Below are positions 1 to 12,136 of a stretch of DNA of 40,029 nt, piece by piece. Source of the stretch: Caldisericota bacterium (GTDB lineage Bacteria > Caldisericota > Caldisericia > UBA6126); assembly GCA_003566815.1 (NCBI GenBank), contig PXBT01000218.1:1-40029 (forward strand), read 5' to 3'. Numbering within the stretch: position 1 is the stretch's first letter; each line of letters starts with the position of its first letter. Position numbers and translations under genes: made by a program. Under the pieces are notes generated by a model. That model saw only the letters and a list, made by a program, of their open reading frames with translations. It did no database searches and was not told the origin of the DNA.

Positions 1-1166
1 CATCCTCCTGAAGGTCCTCCCATCTGAACCGCTTTGGCTTTTTTATTGTCAAGAATGCCTCCGCCAATATCATAGATAACCTCACGCAAAGTAAGTCCCA
101 TGGGGATTTCCACCAGGCCACCCTTTTTAATTTTTCCTGCCAGAGCAAACACTTTGGTCCCCTTGCTCTTTTCAGTTCCCATAGCAGCAAAAGCAGATCC
201 TCCGTTAAGATAAATCCAGGGGATATTAGCAAGAGTTTCTACATTATTTATATTCGTGGGCTTGTTCCAAAAGCCTTTTTGGGCTGGAAAAGGAGGCTTG
301 AGTCGAGGCATTCCTCGTTGACCTTCCAAAGATGCAATGAGAGCAGTTTCTTCCCCGCACACAAATGCTCCAGCTCCCGCCTTGATCCAGACATCAAAAT
401 CAAACCCGGAGTTAAAAATATTTTTTCCCAATATTCCTTTGGATCGAGCTTGATCGATAGCTATTTCAAGACGCTTGATAGCCAGAGGATACTCTGCGCG
501 GACATAAAAAATACCTTCACTTGCTCCAATAGCATATCCTGCAATCATCATCCCCTCAATAACACTGTGGGGATCTCCTTCCAGTATGCTTCGATCCATA
601 AAAGCGCCGGGATCACCTTCGTCGCCATTGCAAACAATATATTTTGGCTTTTCTTGTTGACGATTTGCTGCATTCCACTTGAACCAGGTAGGAAATCCTG
701 CGCCTCCTCTTCCTCTGAGTCCAGAAATTTTGATCTCCTCAATGACTTCAATGGGACTCATCTGGTTCAGGCATTTTTTGATAGCCTCATAGCCTTCTCT
801 TTTTAGGTAGTCTTCAATATTTTCAGGATTAATTTCTCCTGCATTTCGCAATGCAACTTTTTTTTGCTTTTGCTGAGCTTGCATATCTTCATGGCTGATT
901 TTTTGAGCTGTTGAAGGGTCTTGATTCTTCAAGGCATAGTCAACAATTTCTTTAGCCCACTCAGGTTGAACCTGCACAAAAGTTACTTTTTCCCCCTTAT
1001 CGGTATATACATCAACAACAGGCTCTAAATAGCAGGTGCCGCAGCACCCTGTGGTTTCAACCGTCAGAGAGCTTTTTTCATGTTGCAATTCCTGATTTAA
1101 AGCTTCTTTTACTTTATGTGCGCCTGCAGCTATACCGCAACTTCCCTGGCCTACGACGATTTTCAT
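1..1166 (-). CDS. nuoF: NuoF/HymB-type NADH-binding flavoprotein subunit (3' end beyond window)
   Basis: 388 codons are visible; the gene runs off the left edge. Residues 1-110 form a thioredoxin-like 2Fe-2S domain (SCGIAAGA, then TTGCCGTCYLEPVVDV), the N-terminal extension typical of soluble hydrogenase or formate dehydrogenase NuoF homologues rather than respiratory complex I. The FMN/NADH-binding core follows, with RGRGGAGFPT, NGDEGDPGAFMDRS, CGEETALIASLEG and the NNVETLANIP segment, ending at GGPSGG. The family oxidises or reduces NAD(H) through FMN and passes electrons to iron-sulfur clusters in the cytoplasm. Its ATG overlaps the nuoE stop by one base (TAATG), so the two are translationally coupled. 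The partner catalytic subunit ([FeFe] hydrogenase or formate dehydrogenase) is probably just beyond the window; which one cannot be told. Confidence 0.93.
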   Translation of the reverse strand, partial: MKIVVGQGSCGIAAGAHKVKEALNQELQHEKSSLTVETTGCCGTCYLEPVVDVYTDKGEKVTFVQVQPEWAKEIVDYALKNQDPSTAQKISHEDMQAQQKQKKVALRNAGEINPENIEDYLKREGYEAIKKCLNQMSPIEVIEEIKISGLRGRGGAGFPTWFKWNAANRQQEKPKYIVCNGDEGDPGAFMDRSILEGDPHSVIEGMMIAGYAIGASEGIFYVRAEYPLAIKRLEIAIDQARSKGILGKNIFNSGFDFDVWIKAGAGAFVCGEETALIASLEGQRGMPRLKPPFPAQKGFWNKPTNINNVETLANIPWIYLNGGSAFAAMGTEKSKGTKVFALAGKIKKGGLVEIPMGLTLREVIYDIGGGILDNKKAKAVQMGGPSGG

Positions 1167-1714
1167 TATGCAGCCTCCTCTACCTGTTGCTGGTCATTTT
1201 TTCTGATCTCTTTTAATATTTTTCTGGTTTTCTCAGGAGTCAGTTTGGCATAGGTCTCTCCATTGATCATCATTACAGGCGAAAGACTGCAGCAGCCCAG
1301 ACAAGCTACATTATTAAGCGTAAACAGTCCATCAGTTGTAGTTTCTCCGTCAGCTATCTTCAGCTCGTCGCAAATAGCTTCTTCAATATCTTTGGCGCCA
1401 TTCACATGGCAAGCTGTACCCATGCATAACATAATGAGATGTTTTCCTATAGGATTCAAGCGGAATTGAGTATAAAAAGTGGCTACTCCATAAATTACAG
1501 GAGCTTTGATGCCTGTTTCCTCTGCAATGTAATCCAAAACAGACAAGGGGAGGTAGCCATAAACCTCTTGTGCTTGCTGAAGAATAGAAATCAAACTGCC
1601 TGCTTTATGCTTATATTTTTCAAAAATAGGGTCCAATAAAGAAAGGTCGCTGGAATTCTCAAAACCTTCTTTTTGTGAGCTTGCTGTACTTGAACATTCA
1701 CAACATTGTTTCAT
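1166..1714 (-). CDS. nuoE: NuoE/HymA-type 2Fe-2S subunit (24 kDa family)
   Basis: This 182-residue protein has the thioredoxin-fold 2Fe-2S signature of the NuoE family: CMGTACHVNG supplies the first cysteine pair and VACLGCCSLSP the second. The helical N-terminal half carries the family segment ILQQAQEVYGYLP and GVATFYTQF. It normally accepts electrons from, or donates them to, the FMN subunit encoded immediately downstream. The first ~18 residues are cysteine-rich (MKQCCEC), which is unusual but lies before the conserved fold. The start is supported by GGAGTAAAT directly upstream. The gene is preceded by a promoter, a small ORF and an intrinsic terminator whose U-run ends about 25 nt before this ATG, so expression may be controlled by readthrough. 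Confidence 0.95.
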   Translation of the reverse strand: MKQCCECSSTASSQKEGFENSSDLSLLDPIFEKYKHKAGSLISILQQAQEVYGYLPLSVLDYIAEETGIKAPVIYGVATFYTQFRLNPIGKHLIMLCMGTACHVNGAKDIEEAICDELKIADGETTTDGLFTLNNVACLGCCSLSPVMMINGETYAKLTPEKTRKILKEIRKNDQQQVEEAA

Positions 1715-1740
1715 ATTTACTCCTTATTGAAAAAATAATC

Positions 1741-1774
1741 TAAAAATAAAAATCCCCAACCAAACAAGGTTGGG
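1741..1774 (-). terminator. Intrinsic terminator between leader ORF and nuoE (possible attenuator)
   Basis: Reading the minus strand, CCCAACC, a 6-nt TTGTTT loop and GGTTGGG are followed by GATTTTTATTTTT. It lies 3 nt after the stop of a 26-codon ORF and about 25 nt before the nuoE start, so it must be read through for the promoter at 1896-1923 to express nuoEF. Confidence 0.75.
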
Positions 1775-1777
1775 TAA

Positions 1778-1858
1778 TTAGTTATACCTTTCGTGAAACT
1801 CTTCCGGATAGTTTCGGATAAGCTTTTTGACTACTTCTTCCGAACGATTTTTATACAT
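1778..1858 (-). CDS. 26-residue small protein or leader peptide upstream of nuoEF
   Basis: The ORF begins ATG TAT AAA AAT CGT (MYKNRSEEVV) and ends EEFHERYN. It has a strong ribosome site (TGGAGG, 5 nt before the ATG), a near-consensus promoter upstream and a terminator directly after it, which makes translation credible despite its size. The peptide is highly charged and probably helical, with no membrane segment, no cysteine and no run of one amino acid as in classical biosynthetic leader peptides. I do not recognise a family. It could be a leader peptide controlling nuoEF, or a free-standing small protein whose transcript mostly ends at the terminator. Confidence 0.6.
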   Translation of the reverse strand: MYKNRSEEVVKKLIRNYPEEFHERYN

Positions 1859-1895
1859 AAAACCTCCAAAGAATAGATAGCTCCGCCTACTTTTT

Positions 1896-1923
1896 ATTAT
1901 ATAAAGGTACTTTTATTTTCCAA
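1896..1923 (-). promoter_or_regulatory. Sigma-A-type promoter for leader ORF and nuoEF
   Basis: On the minus strand, -35 TTGGAA (1923-1918), a 16-nt spacer, then a perfect -10 TATAAT (1901-1896). It lies about 38 nt before the small-ORF ATG. Confidence 0.7.
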
Positions 1924-2027
1924 TTTTTTTGAGCATAAATAATGAATCATATCAAAGAATTGTTCATAATTTGAAGTATTTTTTGCACCTTAATTTTGCT
2001 ATTTTTTTTGTGTTTGTGGGAGTTTTT

Positions 2028-2056
2028 TTGACAAGCAATTCTTTTATATTAAACTT
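2028..2056 (+). promoter_or_regulatory. Possible promoter for the first glutamate dehydrogenase
   Basis: A consensus -35 TTGACA lies at 2028-2033, about 95 nt before the ATG. No good -10 sits at 16-18 nt; the best candidates are TATTAA at too short a spacing and AAACTT at 17 nt. The rest of 1924-2125 is AT-rich, with nothing else recognised. Confidence 0.3.
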
Positions 2057-2125
2057 CCAATTGGTATGGAAAAAAGTACCGAAAATAAAGTAATAATAAT
2101 AATTTGTAGGAGGATAGATTTAAAA

Positions 2126-3412
2126 ATGACAGACAAACCTTTTAATCCTTTCAAAATGGCTCAACAGCAATTTGACAGTGTTGCTGAAAAACTGGGCCTG
2201 GACGAAAGCACTCGCGAACTCCTTCGCAACCCTCTTCGGGAGTATCATTTTCTTATCCCCGTAAAAATGGATGACGGGTCAGTCAAAGTTTTTCAGGGAT
2301 TCCGAGTTCAGCACAACGATGCCAGAGGTCCATGCAAAGGCGGAACCCGTTTTCACCCTCATGAAACAGCTGACACTGTTAAAGCTCTGGCCACCTGGAT
2401 GACCTGGAAATGCGCTGTGGTTGATATCCCTTTGGGTGGAGGCAAGGGTGGAGTAGTTTGCGATCCCCATCACCTTTCTGAAAGAGAGCAGGAAGGAATC
2501 TGCCGTGGCTGGATTCGTCAAATTGCTCGCAACATTGGTCCTGTGCAGGATGTTCCTGCACCCGATGTGATGACCAGTCCACAGCATATGCTCTGGATGA
2601 TGGATGAGTATGAAGCCATTCATAATGGTAGATATCCTGGCGTCATCACAGGCAAACCTGTAGGCTCTGGTGGATCCCTTGGAAGAAAAGAGGCTACAGG
2701 ATATGGATTAATATATACTGTCCGAGAAGCCTTGCGAGAAATGGGCGTGGATATCAAAAAAACCACCGCTTCTTTCCAGGGTTTTGGCAATGTAGCTCAG
2801 TTTGCAGGCAAACTCTACACAGAATATGGCGGAACTATTATTGCGGTTTCCTGCTGGGATCAGGACGACCAAACCTCCTACACTTTCCGCAGAACTTCAG
2901 GTGTCCATGTTGAAGAACTTCTTACCATCACCAACCGCTTTGGCGGCATTGACAAAGAAAAAGCCAAAAATCTGGGTTATGAAGTCCTCAGTGGGGATGC
3001 ATGGATTGAACAGGAAGTCGACATCCTCCTTCCATGCGCACTTGAGAACCAGATCAATGCTAACACTGCACCCAATATCTCCAGCAAAGTGATTATGATT
3101 GGTGAAGGCGCAAATGGTCCCTCCACCCCCGAGGCAGATGAAATCATCAAGCAAAAAGGTATTTTTATGATTCCCGATTTCCTTGCCAATGCTGGTGGCG
3201 TCACTTGCAGTTATTTTGAACAAGTGCAATGCAACATGAACTATTTTTGGACCAAGGATGAAGTCCTCTCCAAGCTGGATACTAAAATGACCGAAGCTTT
3301 CCTTCAAGTGTCTGCTATGGCAAGAGAAAAGAAAGTCTATATGCGTGATGCAGCTTACCTGATTTCCATTCAGCGAGTAGCTCAGGCTTGCAAACTCAGA
3401 GGCTGGATTTAA
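2126..3412 (+). CDS. gdhA: Glutamate dehydrogenase (Glu/Leu/Phe/Val dehydrogenase family), first copy
   Basis: Oxidative deamination of glutamate to 2-oxoglutarate and ammonia, or the reverse. The 428-residue protein has the substrate region (GPCKGGTRFHP, Lys71), the catalytic lysine in IPLGGGKGG (Lys107), the catalytic aspartate in DVPAPDVMT (Asp147) and the Rossmann segment FQGFGNVAQFAG. The C-terminal ANAGGVTCSYFE motif is present. I chose the ATG at 2126 because GGAGGA lies 12 nt upstream; a start 20 codons earlier adds only low-complexity sequence. Oddities: Cys70 where Tyr or Ala is usual, and VSCWDQDD in place of the usual VSDSxG after the second Rossmann strand, so cofactor preference cannot be read from sequence. 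It is only distantly similar to the copy at 9470. Other substrates (Leu, Val) are less likely. Confidence 0.93.
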   Translation: MTDKPFNPFKMAQQQFDSVAEKLGLDESTRELLRNPLREYHFLIPVKMDDGSVKVFQGFRVQHNDARGPCKGGTRFHPHETADTVKALATWMTWKCAVVDIPLGGGKGGVVCDPHHLSEREQEGICRGWIRQIARNIGPVQDVPAPDVMTSPQHMLWMMDEYEAIHNGRYPGVITGKPVGSGGSLGRKEATGYGLIYTVREALREMGVDIKKTTASFQGFGNVAQFAGKLYTEYGGTIIAVSCWDQDDQTSYTFRRTSGVHVEELLTITNRFGGIDKEKAKNLGYEVLSGDAWIEQEVDILLPCALENQINANTAPNISSKVIMIGEGANGPSTPEADEIIKQKGIFMIPDFLANAGGVTCSYFEQVQCNMNYFWTKDEVLSKLDTKMTEAFLQVSAMAREKKVYMRDAAYLISIQRVAQACKLRGWI

Positions 3413-3445
3413 GTAGCGCTTCCTAACAATCTTTACCAAAAAAAA

Positions 3446-3471
3446 GCGGGGACAATCACCCCGCTTTTTTT
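3446..3471. terminator. Bidirectional intrinsic terminator after gdh
   Basis: GCGGGG, a 7-nt loop ACAATCA and CCCCGC, with an A-run before and a T7 run after, so it can stop transcription of gdh (plus) and of the small membrane-protein gene (minus). Confidence 0.9.
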
Positions 3472-3532
3472 ATTCCAATAGAACTATGGATGAATTCTTC
3501 TCGTTTTATCTTGACAATGTGAACAATCTTGC

Positions 3533-3871
3533 TCAGTCAATAAATCGAAAATCCTTATAGTTATCAAGAATAAGATCAATCCCAGCTTCAAGTTCAGTAA
3601 TTCTTTTTTTCTGCTCTTCTTGAAAACTCTTTTCTTGTGATTCATATAAAGACTTATACCAATCAGTTTGCCAGGCTTTAACTTCTTTTCTTTTTTTATA
3701 AAGAGTGTGTAGTTCGCTTTTCAAATGATAATGTTTCGAAATTAAAACATTGTATTCATGATTAATTTGGTTTGCCATGCAACGATAAGTCACTGCAATG
3801 TGTATTGTGAATAAAACAGTAAGCAATAATACAACAACTATAATATATATTACAGTTCTTTTAATCATCAT
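3533..3871 (-). CDS. Small bitopic membrane protein with coiled coil, unknown function
   Basis: 112 residues. A short basic N-terminus (MMIKRT) leads into one transmembrane segment (residues 6-29, very Val/Leu/Ile-rich), then a charged, coiled-coil-like region of about 80 residues rich in Lys, Glu and Gln. This is the topology of FtsL/DivIC-type or phage-spanin-like proteins, but no motif supports either name. The start is set by AAGGGGTC 7 nt before the ATG; the frame stays open 20 codons further upstream without a good ribosome site. It is convergent with gdh, sharing its terminator, and divergent from the PEP-synthase-like gene, with the palindrome at 3924-3954 between them. Confidence 0.65.
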   Translation of the reverse strand: MMIKRTVIYIIVVVLLLTVLFTIHIAVTYRCMANQINHEYNVLISKHYHLKSELHTLYKKRKEVKAWQTDWYKSLYESQEKSFQEEQKKRITELEAGIDLILDNYKDFRFID

Positions 3872-3923
3872 AGTATGACCCCTTCTCAAAAAATTATTTT
3901 TTATTTTAAACCAAACATCTGTA

Positions 3924-3954
3924 TGATACAATGGGGACTGTCCCTAATGTGTCA
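3924..3954. repeat. 31-bp near-perfect palindrome (REP-like or operator-like)
   Basis: The site is symmetric about base 3939: core GGGACTGTCCC, flanked by TGATACA on the left and TGTGTCA on the right (one wobble between arms, one A-A mismatch). As single strand it forms a long hairpin with a 3-nt loop. The minus strand of the right end contains TTGACA. It is the only such element noticed in the window. It resembles REP-type hairpins mobilised by REP-associated tyrosine transposases, but could equally be an operator between the two divergent genes. Confidence 0.6.
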
Positions 3955-3996
3955 AACGGGTGTTTGGAATAAAACATGCTGAAATCCTTGTAATTT

Positions 3997-4024
3997 TTGG
4001 TTTTTTTGTAATCTTTTTTATTAA
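3997..4024 (+). promoter_or_regulatory. Weak candidate promoter for the PEP-synthase-like genes
   Basis: TTGGTT, 16 nt, TATTAA, 57 nt before the chosen start. The region is T-rich, so chance matches are likely. Confidence 0.28.
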
Positions 4025-4081
4025 GATGAATGATTATGATACATGCAAGAGGCTGATGGATATGCATCAGTGGAGAGCAAG

Positions 4082-7058
4082 ATGAGCCAGACTTCAAACC
4101 ATTCTTTTGATGATATTTATACTGAAAAGTTTAAAAAATTAACCCCGCGGGTTATTCGAGAGGTTTTACTCGTTGCCAGTTTATACGACTCCTTTCTGTT
4201 GGAAGAGGATGGTCGTCTGGTGGATCTTCTTTTTCAGTCCTATTCCCAGAAAGGATATGGCTTTATTCCTGTTATCACCCGAGTAAACAGCTTTGAAGAA
4301 GCAGTAGAAAAACTTAAAGAAAGCAACTATCAGCTCATTATTGCAGTATTAAGAAAAAAAGACCAACATTTTGCAAGCCTGATTGGCGACATAAGAAAAG
4401 ATTATCCGCAAATACCTTTGGTGGGGCTTGCTTTTCACCAGGAAGACCTTGCTCCCTTCGGCGGAATTGAAGACAAAACCTTGATAGATCAGGCATTTTT
4501 ATGGCAGGGTGAAGGCAAAATCCTCCTCGGCATCATCCAGTATGTAGAGGATAAAATCAATGCTTTACATGATATCCAGCTTTTAAGTGTTCCTTGCTTG
4601 TTGCTCGTTGAAGACTCGGTTTCATTTTATTCCTCCTATTTCCATGTCATCGATGAAGCACTCTGGACTCAAATGGCTGCATCTTTCAGAGAAGATACCC
4701 CCTATATGACTCGAATACTCAGGTTGAAAGCACGACCAAAAATTCTCCTTGCCAATACATTTGAAGAAGGCATAGAATGTTATAAGCACTACAAACATCA
4801 CCTGATTGGCATTATCACCGATATCTGCTACCAAAGGTCAGGCAAGCTGGATCCCAAAGCAGGCATAGATTTTGCACAGATGTTCAGATTATCATTTCCA
4901 GATCTCCCCCTGGTCATCCAATCCAGTCAAAATGATGCTCAAGGCTTTGCGGATGAAATTGGGGCAGGATTTCTTGATAAAAACTCCAATACATTAATTA
5001 GTGATTTTAAAAAAATGCTCAATCAATATTTTGGTTTTGGCGAACTGGTCTTTCAAGCTTCAGAGGGAAAAGAAATTGCTCGCACCAATACAGTGGAAGG
5101 ATTGCTCAGCATTATGGATACTCTTCCTGCCGAAATCCTTCGAAAACAATATGATGGAAATGCCCTTAAAAGATGGCTTTGGGTTCGGGCTGAGTTTGAG
5201 CTGGCAGACCTTTTGTATGCAGATGATTTAAAAAAAGAAAAGCAACTTCATTTCTTTCGGCAAAAAGTCAAAGACACCATACAAGATTATTTGCACAATT
5301 CGAGACTGGGCACTTTGATACCTTTCAGCCGCAGAAGCAGTTACAGCTATTGGCATATCTCCAAGCTGGGAGAAGGATCCATTGGAGGTAAAGCTCGGGG
5401 ATTGGTCTTTATGGACAAAGCCCTGTCGCGATTCTTCCCAAAAGAAAGGTATCCTCAGTTTCAAGTGTCAATTCCTCGTACTTTAATTTTGGGCACTGAT
5501 ATTTTTGATGACTTTATCAAAAAAAATAATCTCTGGCCTTTCTGTGTAAATGAATCTTCCGACATGCAAATTGCTCATGCATTTTTAAAAGCAGAGCTCC
5601 CTGCAACAGTAATTGGAGATTTAAGAGACCTTGTGATTCACACGCGTAATCCTCTTGCGGTACGATCTTCAAGTTTGCTCGAAGATGCATTGTATCAACC
5701 TTTTGCAGGAATATATGCCACTAAAATGCTTCCCAACAATCAAGTGGATGTAAGTGGAAGATTTCAGCAGATAACCAATGCTATCAAATTGGTCTATGCC
5801 TCAGTGTACTTCAAGCAGGCAAAAAATTACATCGAAAGCACACATCATCGCATAGAGGAAGAAAAAATGGCGGTCATTATCCAGGAAGTCGTTGGAAGAG
5901 CCTGGGGTAATCATTTTTACCCCGTAATTTCTGGAGTTGCTCGATCCTACAACTACTACCCAACAGGCTATGGCAAGCCAGAAGATGGGGTGGCGCATTT
6001 AGCTTTTGGGCTTGGAAAAACTATTGTGGATGGAGGCACCAGCCTTCGCTTTGCTCCAAAATATCCCAAAATTATTCCACAATTCAACACCATTAATGAT
6101 ATGCTTAAAAACACCCAAAAAAATTTCTTTGCCATCAATATGAAGCCTATTTTCACCAAAGCCACTTCAGATGAAAACGAATATCTCCTAAACCTTGGGC
6201 TCAAAGAAGCTGAGCTTGATGGGTCTTTGGCAACCGTAGCCTCAACCTATTCATACCAACATGAACGCATTTTTGAGAACTTGCATGCCAAGGGACCTCG
6301 CATTATCACCTTTTCTTCTATTCTAAAATATGAACTCTTTCCTTTAGCGCCATTGCTGGAAGATCTGTTGAAGTTATGCGAAAGCAGTATGGGTAGTCCT
6401 GTAGAGATTGAATTTGCCTTGGACTACAACACGGAAAAAACAAATCATATTCATTTTGGTTTTTTGCAAGTCCGCCCCATGGTTTCAGCAGCAAGCTTTC
6501 ATTCCATCGATCTATCGTCTTTCCGCCGTGAAGATGCCCTTTGTTATAGCGATCAAGTGCTCGGCAATGGAATTATCAATGATATCCAACATATCGTTTA
6601 TGTAAATCCAGCTATTTTTGATGCGAGCAAAACGCGCGAAATAGCATTGGAAGTTGAAAAGATTAACGATTTCCTAAAAACCAATACCTCAAAATATTTG
6701 CTGATAGGTCCTGGTCGATGGGGCAGTTCTGACCCCTGGCTGGGAATACCCGTGCAATGGGGTCAGATTAGTGAAAGCAGGGCTATTATTGAAGCTAATC
6801 TTGAAAATATGATGGTGGATCCATCCCAGGGTTCACACTTTTTTCAAAATATTACTTCATTAGGCATTGGATATTTTACTGTCCCTTATAAAAATTCAGA
6901 ATCATTCATTGATTGGGACTGGCTATTGTCACGGAATATTCAAAAAAAATTAACTTATGTAACATGTGTGAAACTCGATCAACCCATGAGCATTCAAATG
7001 GATGGAAAAAACACCAAAGGCATCATTTTAAAAAGCTCTATTGAAAGGCAGGATAAAT

Positions 7059-7081
<23 letters not shown>
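4082..7081 (+). CDS. Receiver-domain protein fused to PEP synthase ATP-binding (PPDK_N) domain
   Basis: 999 residues. About 26-165 is a receiver-like fold lacking the phospho-acceptor Asp. About 171-330 is a second receiver with the acidic pair (LLVEDS, Glu177/Asp178), an acceptor-type Asp (IITDI, Asp247) and the conserved Lys (LDKN, Lys300). From about 425 comes the PPDK_N ATP-grasp-like domain of PEP synthase and pyruvate phosphate dikinase (GEGSIGGKARGL, NPLAVRSSSLLED, VIIQEVVG). A C-terminal domain has LIGPGRWGS (about 875) and QGSHFFQNI. The phosphohistidine swivel and PEP-binding barrel of true PEP synthases are missing, so PEP synthesis is unlikely; a phosphotransfer or regulatory role is inference. 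I chose this ATG because GGAGAG precedes it by 6 nt; an ATG 13 codons earlier lacks a ribosome site. It overlaps the next gene, a paralogue, by 23 nt. Confidence 0.85.
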
Positions 7082-10819
<3,738 letters not shown>

Positions 10820-10849
10820 GTTTTAGTACAAGATTTTAATCATCTATTT

Positions 10850-10879
10850 AACCCCTTGTCTTTTGGCAAGGGGTTTTTT
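10850..10879 (+). terminator. Intrinsic terminator after second gdh
   Basis: AACCCCTTGTC, TTTT loop, GGCAAGGGGTT, followed by further T residues; 30 nt after the gdh stop. Confidence 0.9.
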
Positions 10880-10941
10880 CTTTTTTATAAAGGTTTTTTT
10901 CTTTTTTAATAGGGATTTTAAAAAGTTTTTTTTTGTTATAA

Positions 10942-10971
10942 TTGACTTAAGAAATGCTTTGAAAAAATAAT
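10942..10971 (+). promoter_or_regulatory. Promoter for aminotransferase-serA operon
   Basis: TTGACT, 18-nt spacer, AATAAT, ending 14 nt before the aminotransferase ATG; this leaves only a short leader holding the TAGGAGGA ribosome site. A TATAAT at 10937-10942 is an alternative -10, but lacks a good -35. Confidence 0.5.
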
Positions 10972-10985
10972 TTTAGGAGGAACAT

Positions 10986-12119
10986 ATGCGTAGATCTATT
11001 TTGTTAACACCGGGACCCACTCAGGTACCCGAAGAGGTTTTAGTTGCAGGTGCATTACCCATCATGCATCATCGCACTCCCCAGTTTGAGGCCATTTTTG
11101 AGGAAGCTACCAAGGGTCTACAGTATATTTATCAAACCCAAAACCCTGTGGTTATTTTTGCTTCATCAGGCACTGGAGCTATGGAATCTTCCATAGTCAA
11201 CCTGCTCTCTCCTGGCGATAAAGTGATCGTCATTGTCGGCGGAAAATTTGGTGAACGCTGGGCCAACCTTGCCAAAGCCTATCAATTAAACACCATTCAG
11301 CTTGATATCGATTGGGATACTGTTATCGATCCCCAACGCATCAAACAGCTTCTTGAAGAGCAACCTGATATTAAAGCCATTTTTACAACCCTCTCTGAAA
11401 CTTCTACCGGTGGAGTTACTGATATTAAAGCTCTGGGAGAAATCACCAAAAATACCCCTACATCTCTTGTTGTTGACGCAGTTTCTGGATTGGGAGTCGT
11501 TGAGCTCAGATCTGATGAATGGGGAGTGGACGTAGTGGTTTCTGGTTCGCAAAAAGGCCTGATGCTGCCCCCTGGTCTTGCTTTTGCAAGTATTAATGAA
11601 AAAGCAAGAAAAATGATGGAAGAATCAAAACTGCCCAAATTCTATTTTGACTGGAAAAAAGCCCTTAAGAGCTTGGAAAAAAATACCACCCCATGGACCC
11701 CGGGTATCAGCCTGATTATCCAACTCAATGAAGCAATAAAATTGATTAAAGAAGAAGGCCTGGAAAATGTATGGGCAAGGCATATACGCCTTTCCAATGC
11801 TATTCGCAAAGGCATGGAAGCTATTGGTCTGAAAATTTTTAATAAAGCCACGGGAAGTGCTTGCTGCGCAGTGCTCTGCCCTGAAGGAATCAATGGGGAC
11901 AAGCTGGTCAAGCTTTGCCGCGACAAATACAAAGTAACCCTCACTGGCGGGCAGGACCAGATCAAAGGTAAAGTATTCCGTATGTCCACTATGGGCAATG
12001 TGAATGACAATGATGTAGTCCTTGGTGTCTCAGTAGTTGAGCGTGCTTTAATGGAAATGGGACATCAATTTGAAAAAGGTAAAGCCGTAGCTGCTGCCCT
12101 TGAAGCATTAAGTTCTTAA
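10986..12119 (+). CDS. Class V PLP aminotransferase (serine-pyruvate/alanine-glyoxylate type); probable phosphoserine or serine transaminase
   Basis: 377 residues of the small, archaeal-like class V family. It opens LLTPGPTQVPEEV, has the cofactor-phosphate loop SSGTGAMES, the PLP-binding VVDAVSGLG and the Schiff-base Lys190 in SGSQKGLMLPPG. The C-terminal TGGQDQIKGKVFRMSTMG holds the carboxylate-binding Arg. The family includes serine-pyruvate, serine-glyoxylate and alanine-glyoxylate transaminases. Because serA follows 17 nt later in the same operon, this enzyme probably takes the place of SerC, converting 3-phosphohydroxypyruvate to phosphoserine, or makes serine from hydroxypyruvate; the substrate is inference. 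The start is firm (TAGGAGGA 5 nt upstream). No other serine-pathway gene (serB) is visible here. Confidence 0.9.
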   Translation: MRRSILLTPGPTQVPEEVLVAGALPIMHHRTPQFEAIFEEATKGLQYIYQTQNPVVIFASSGTGAMESSIVNLLSPGDKVIVIVGGKFGERWANLAKAYQLNTIQLDIDWDTVIDPQRIKQLLEEQPDIKAIFTTLSETSTGGVTDIKALGEITKNTPTSLVVDAVSGLGVVELRSDEWGVDVVVSGSQKGLMLPPGLAFASINEKARKMMEESKLPKFYFDWKKALKSLEKNTTPWTPGISLIIQLNEAIKLIKEEGLENVWARHIRLSNAIRKGMEAIGLKIFNKATGSACCAVLCPEGINGDKLVKLCRDKYKVTLTGGQDQIKGKVFRMSTMGNVNDNDVVLGVSVVERALMEMGHQFEKGKAVAAALEALSS

Positions 12120-12136
12120 TCAAAAAAAGGAGGAAT

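Noticed and set aside
279-806. 175-codon open frame opposite nuoF
   Set aside because: The minus strand here carries the conserved NuoF FMN/NADH-binding motifs without interruption; the plus frame shows no known motif.
2897-3439. Long open frame antisense to the first gdh (180 codons)
   Set aside because: It overlaps a clear gdh with intact catalytic motifs, has no ribosome site or recognisable motif, and crosses the terminator at 3446 only partly; it is a coding shadow.
3533-3871. Naming the small membrane coiled-coil protein FtsL or DivIC
   Set aside because: Only topology and size agree; there is no sequence motif and no cell-division gene nearby.
3906-4097. 63-codon open frame on the minus strand across the start of the receiver/PPDK_N gene
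   Set aside because: Low-complexity product, no ribosome site, and it covers the palindrome and promoter region.
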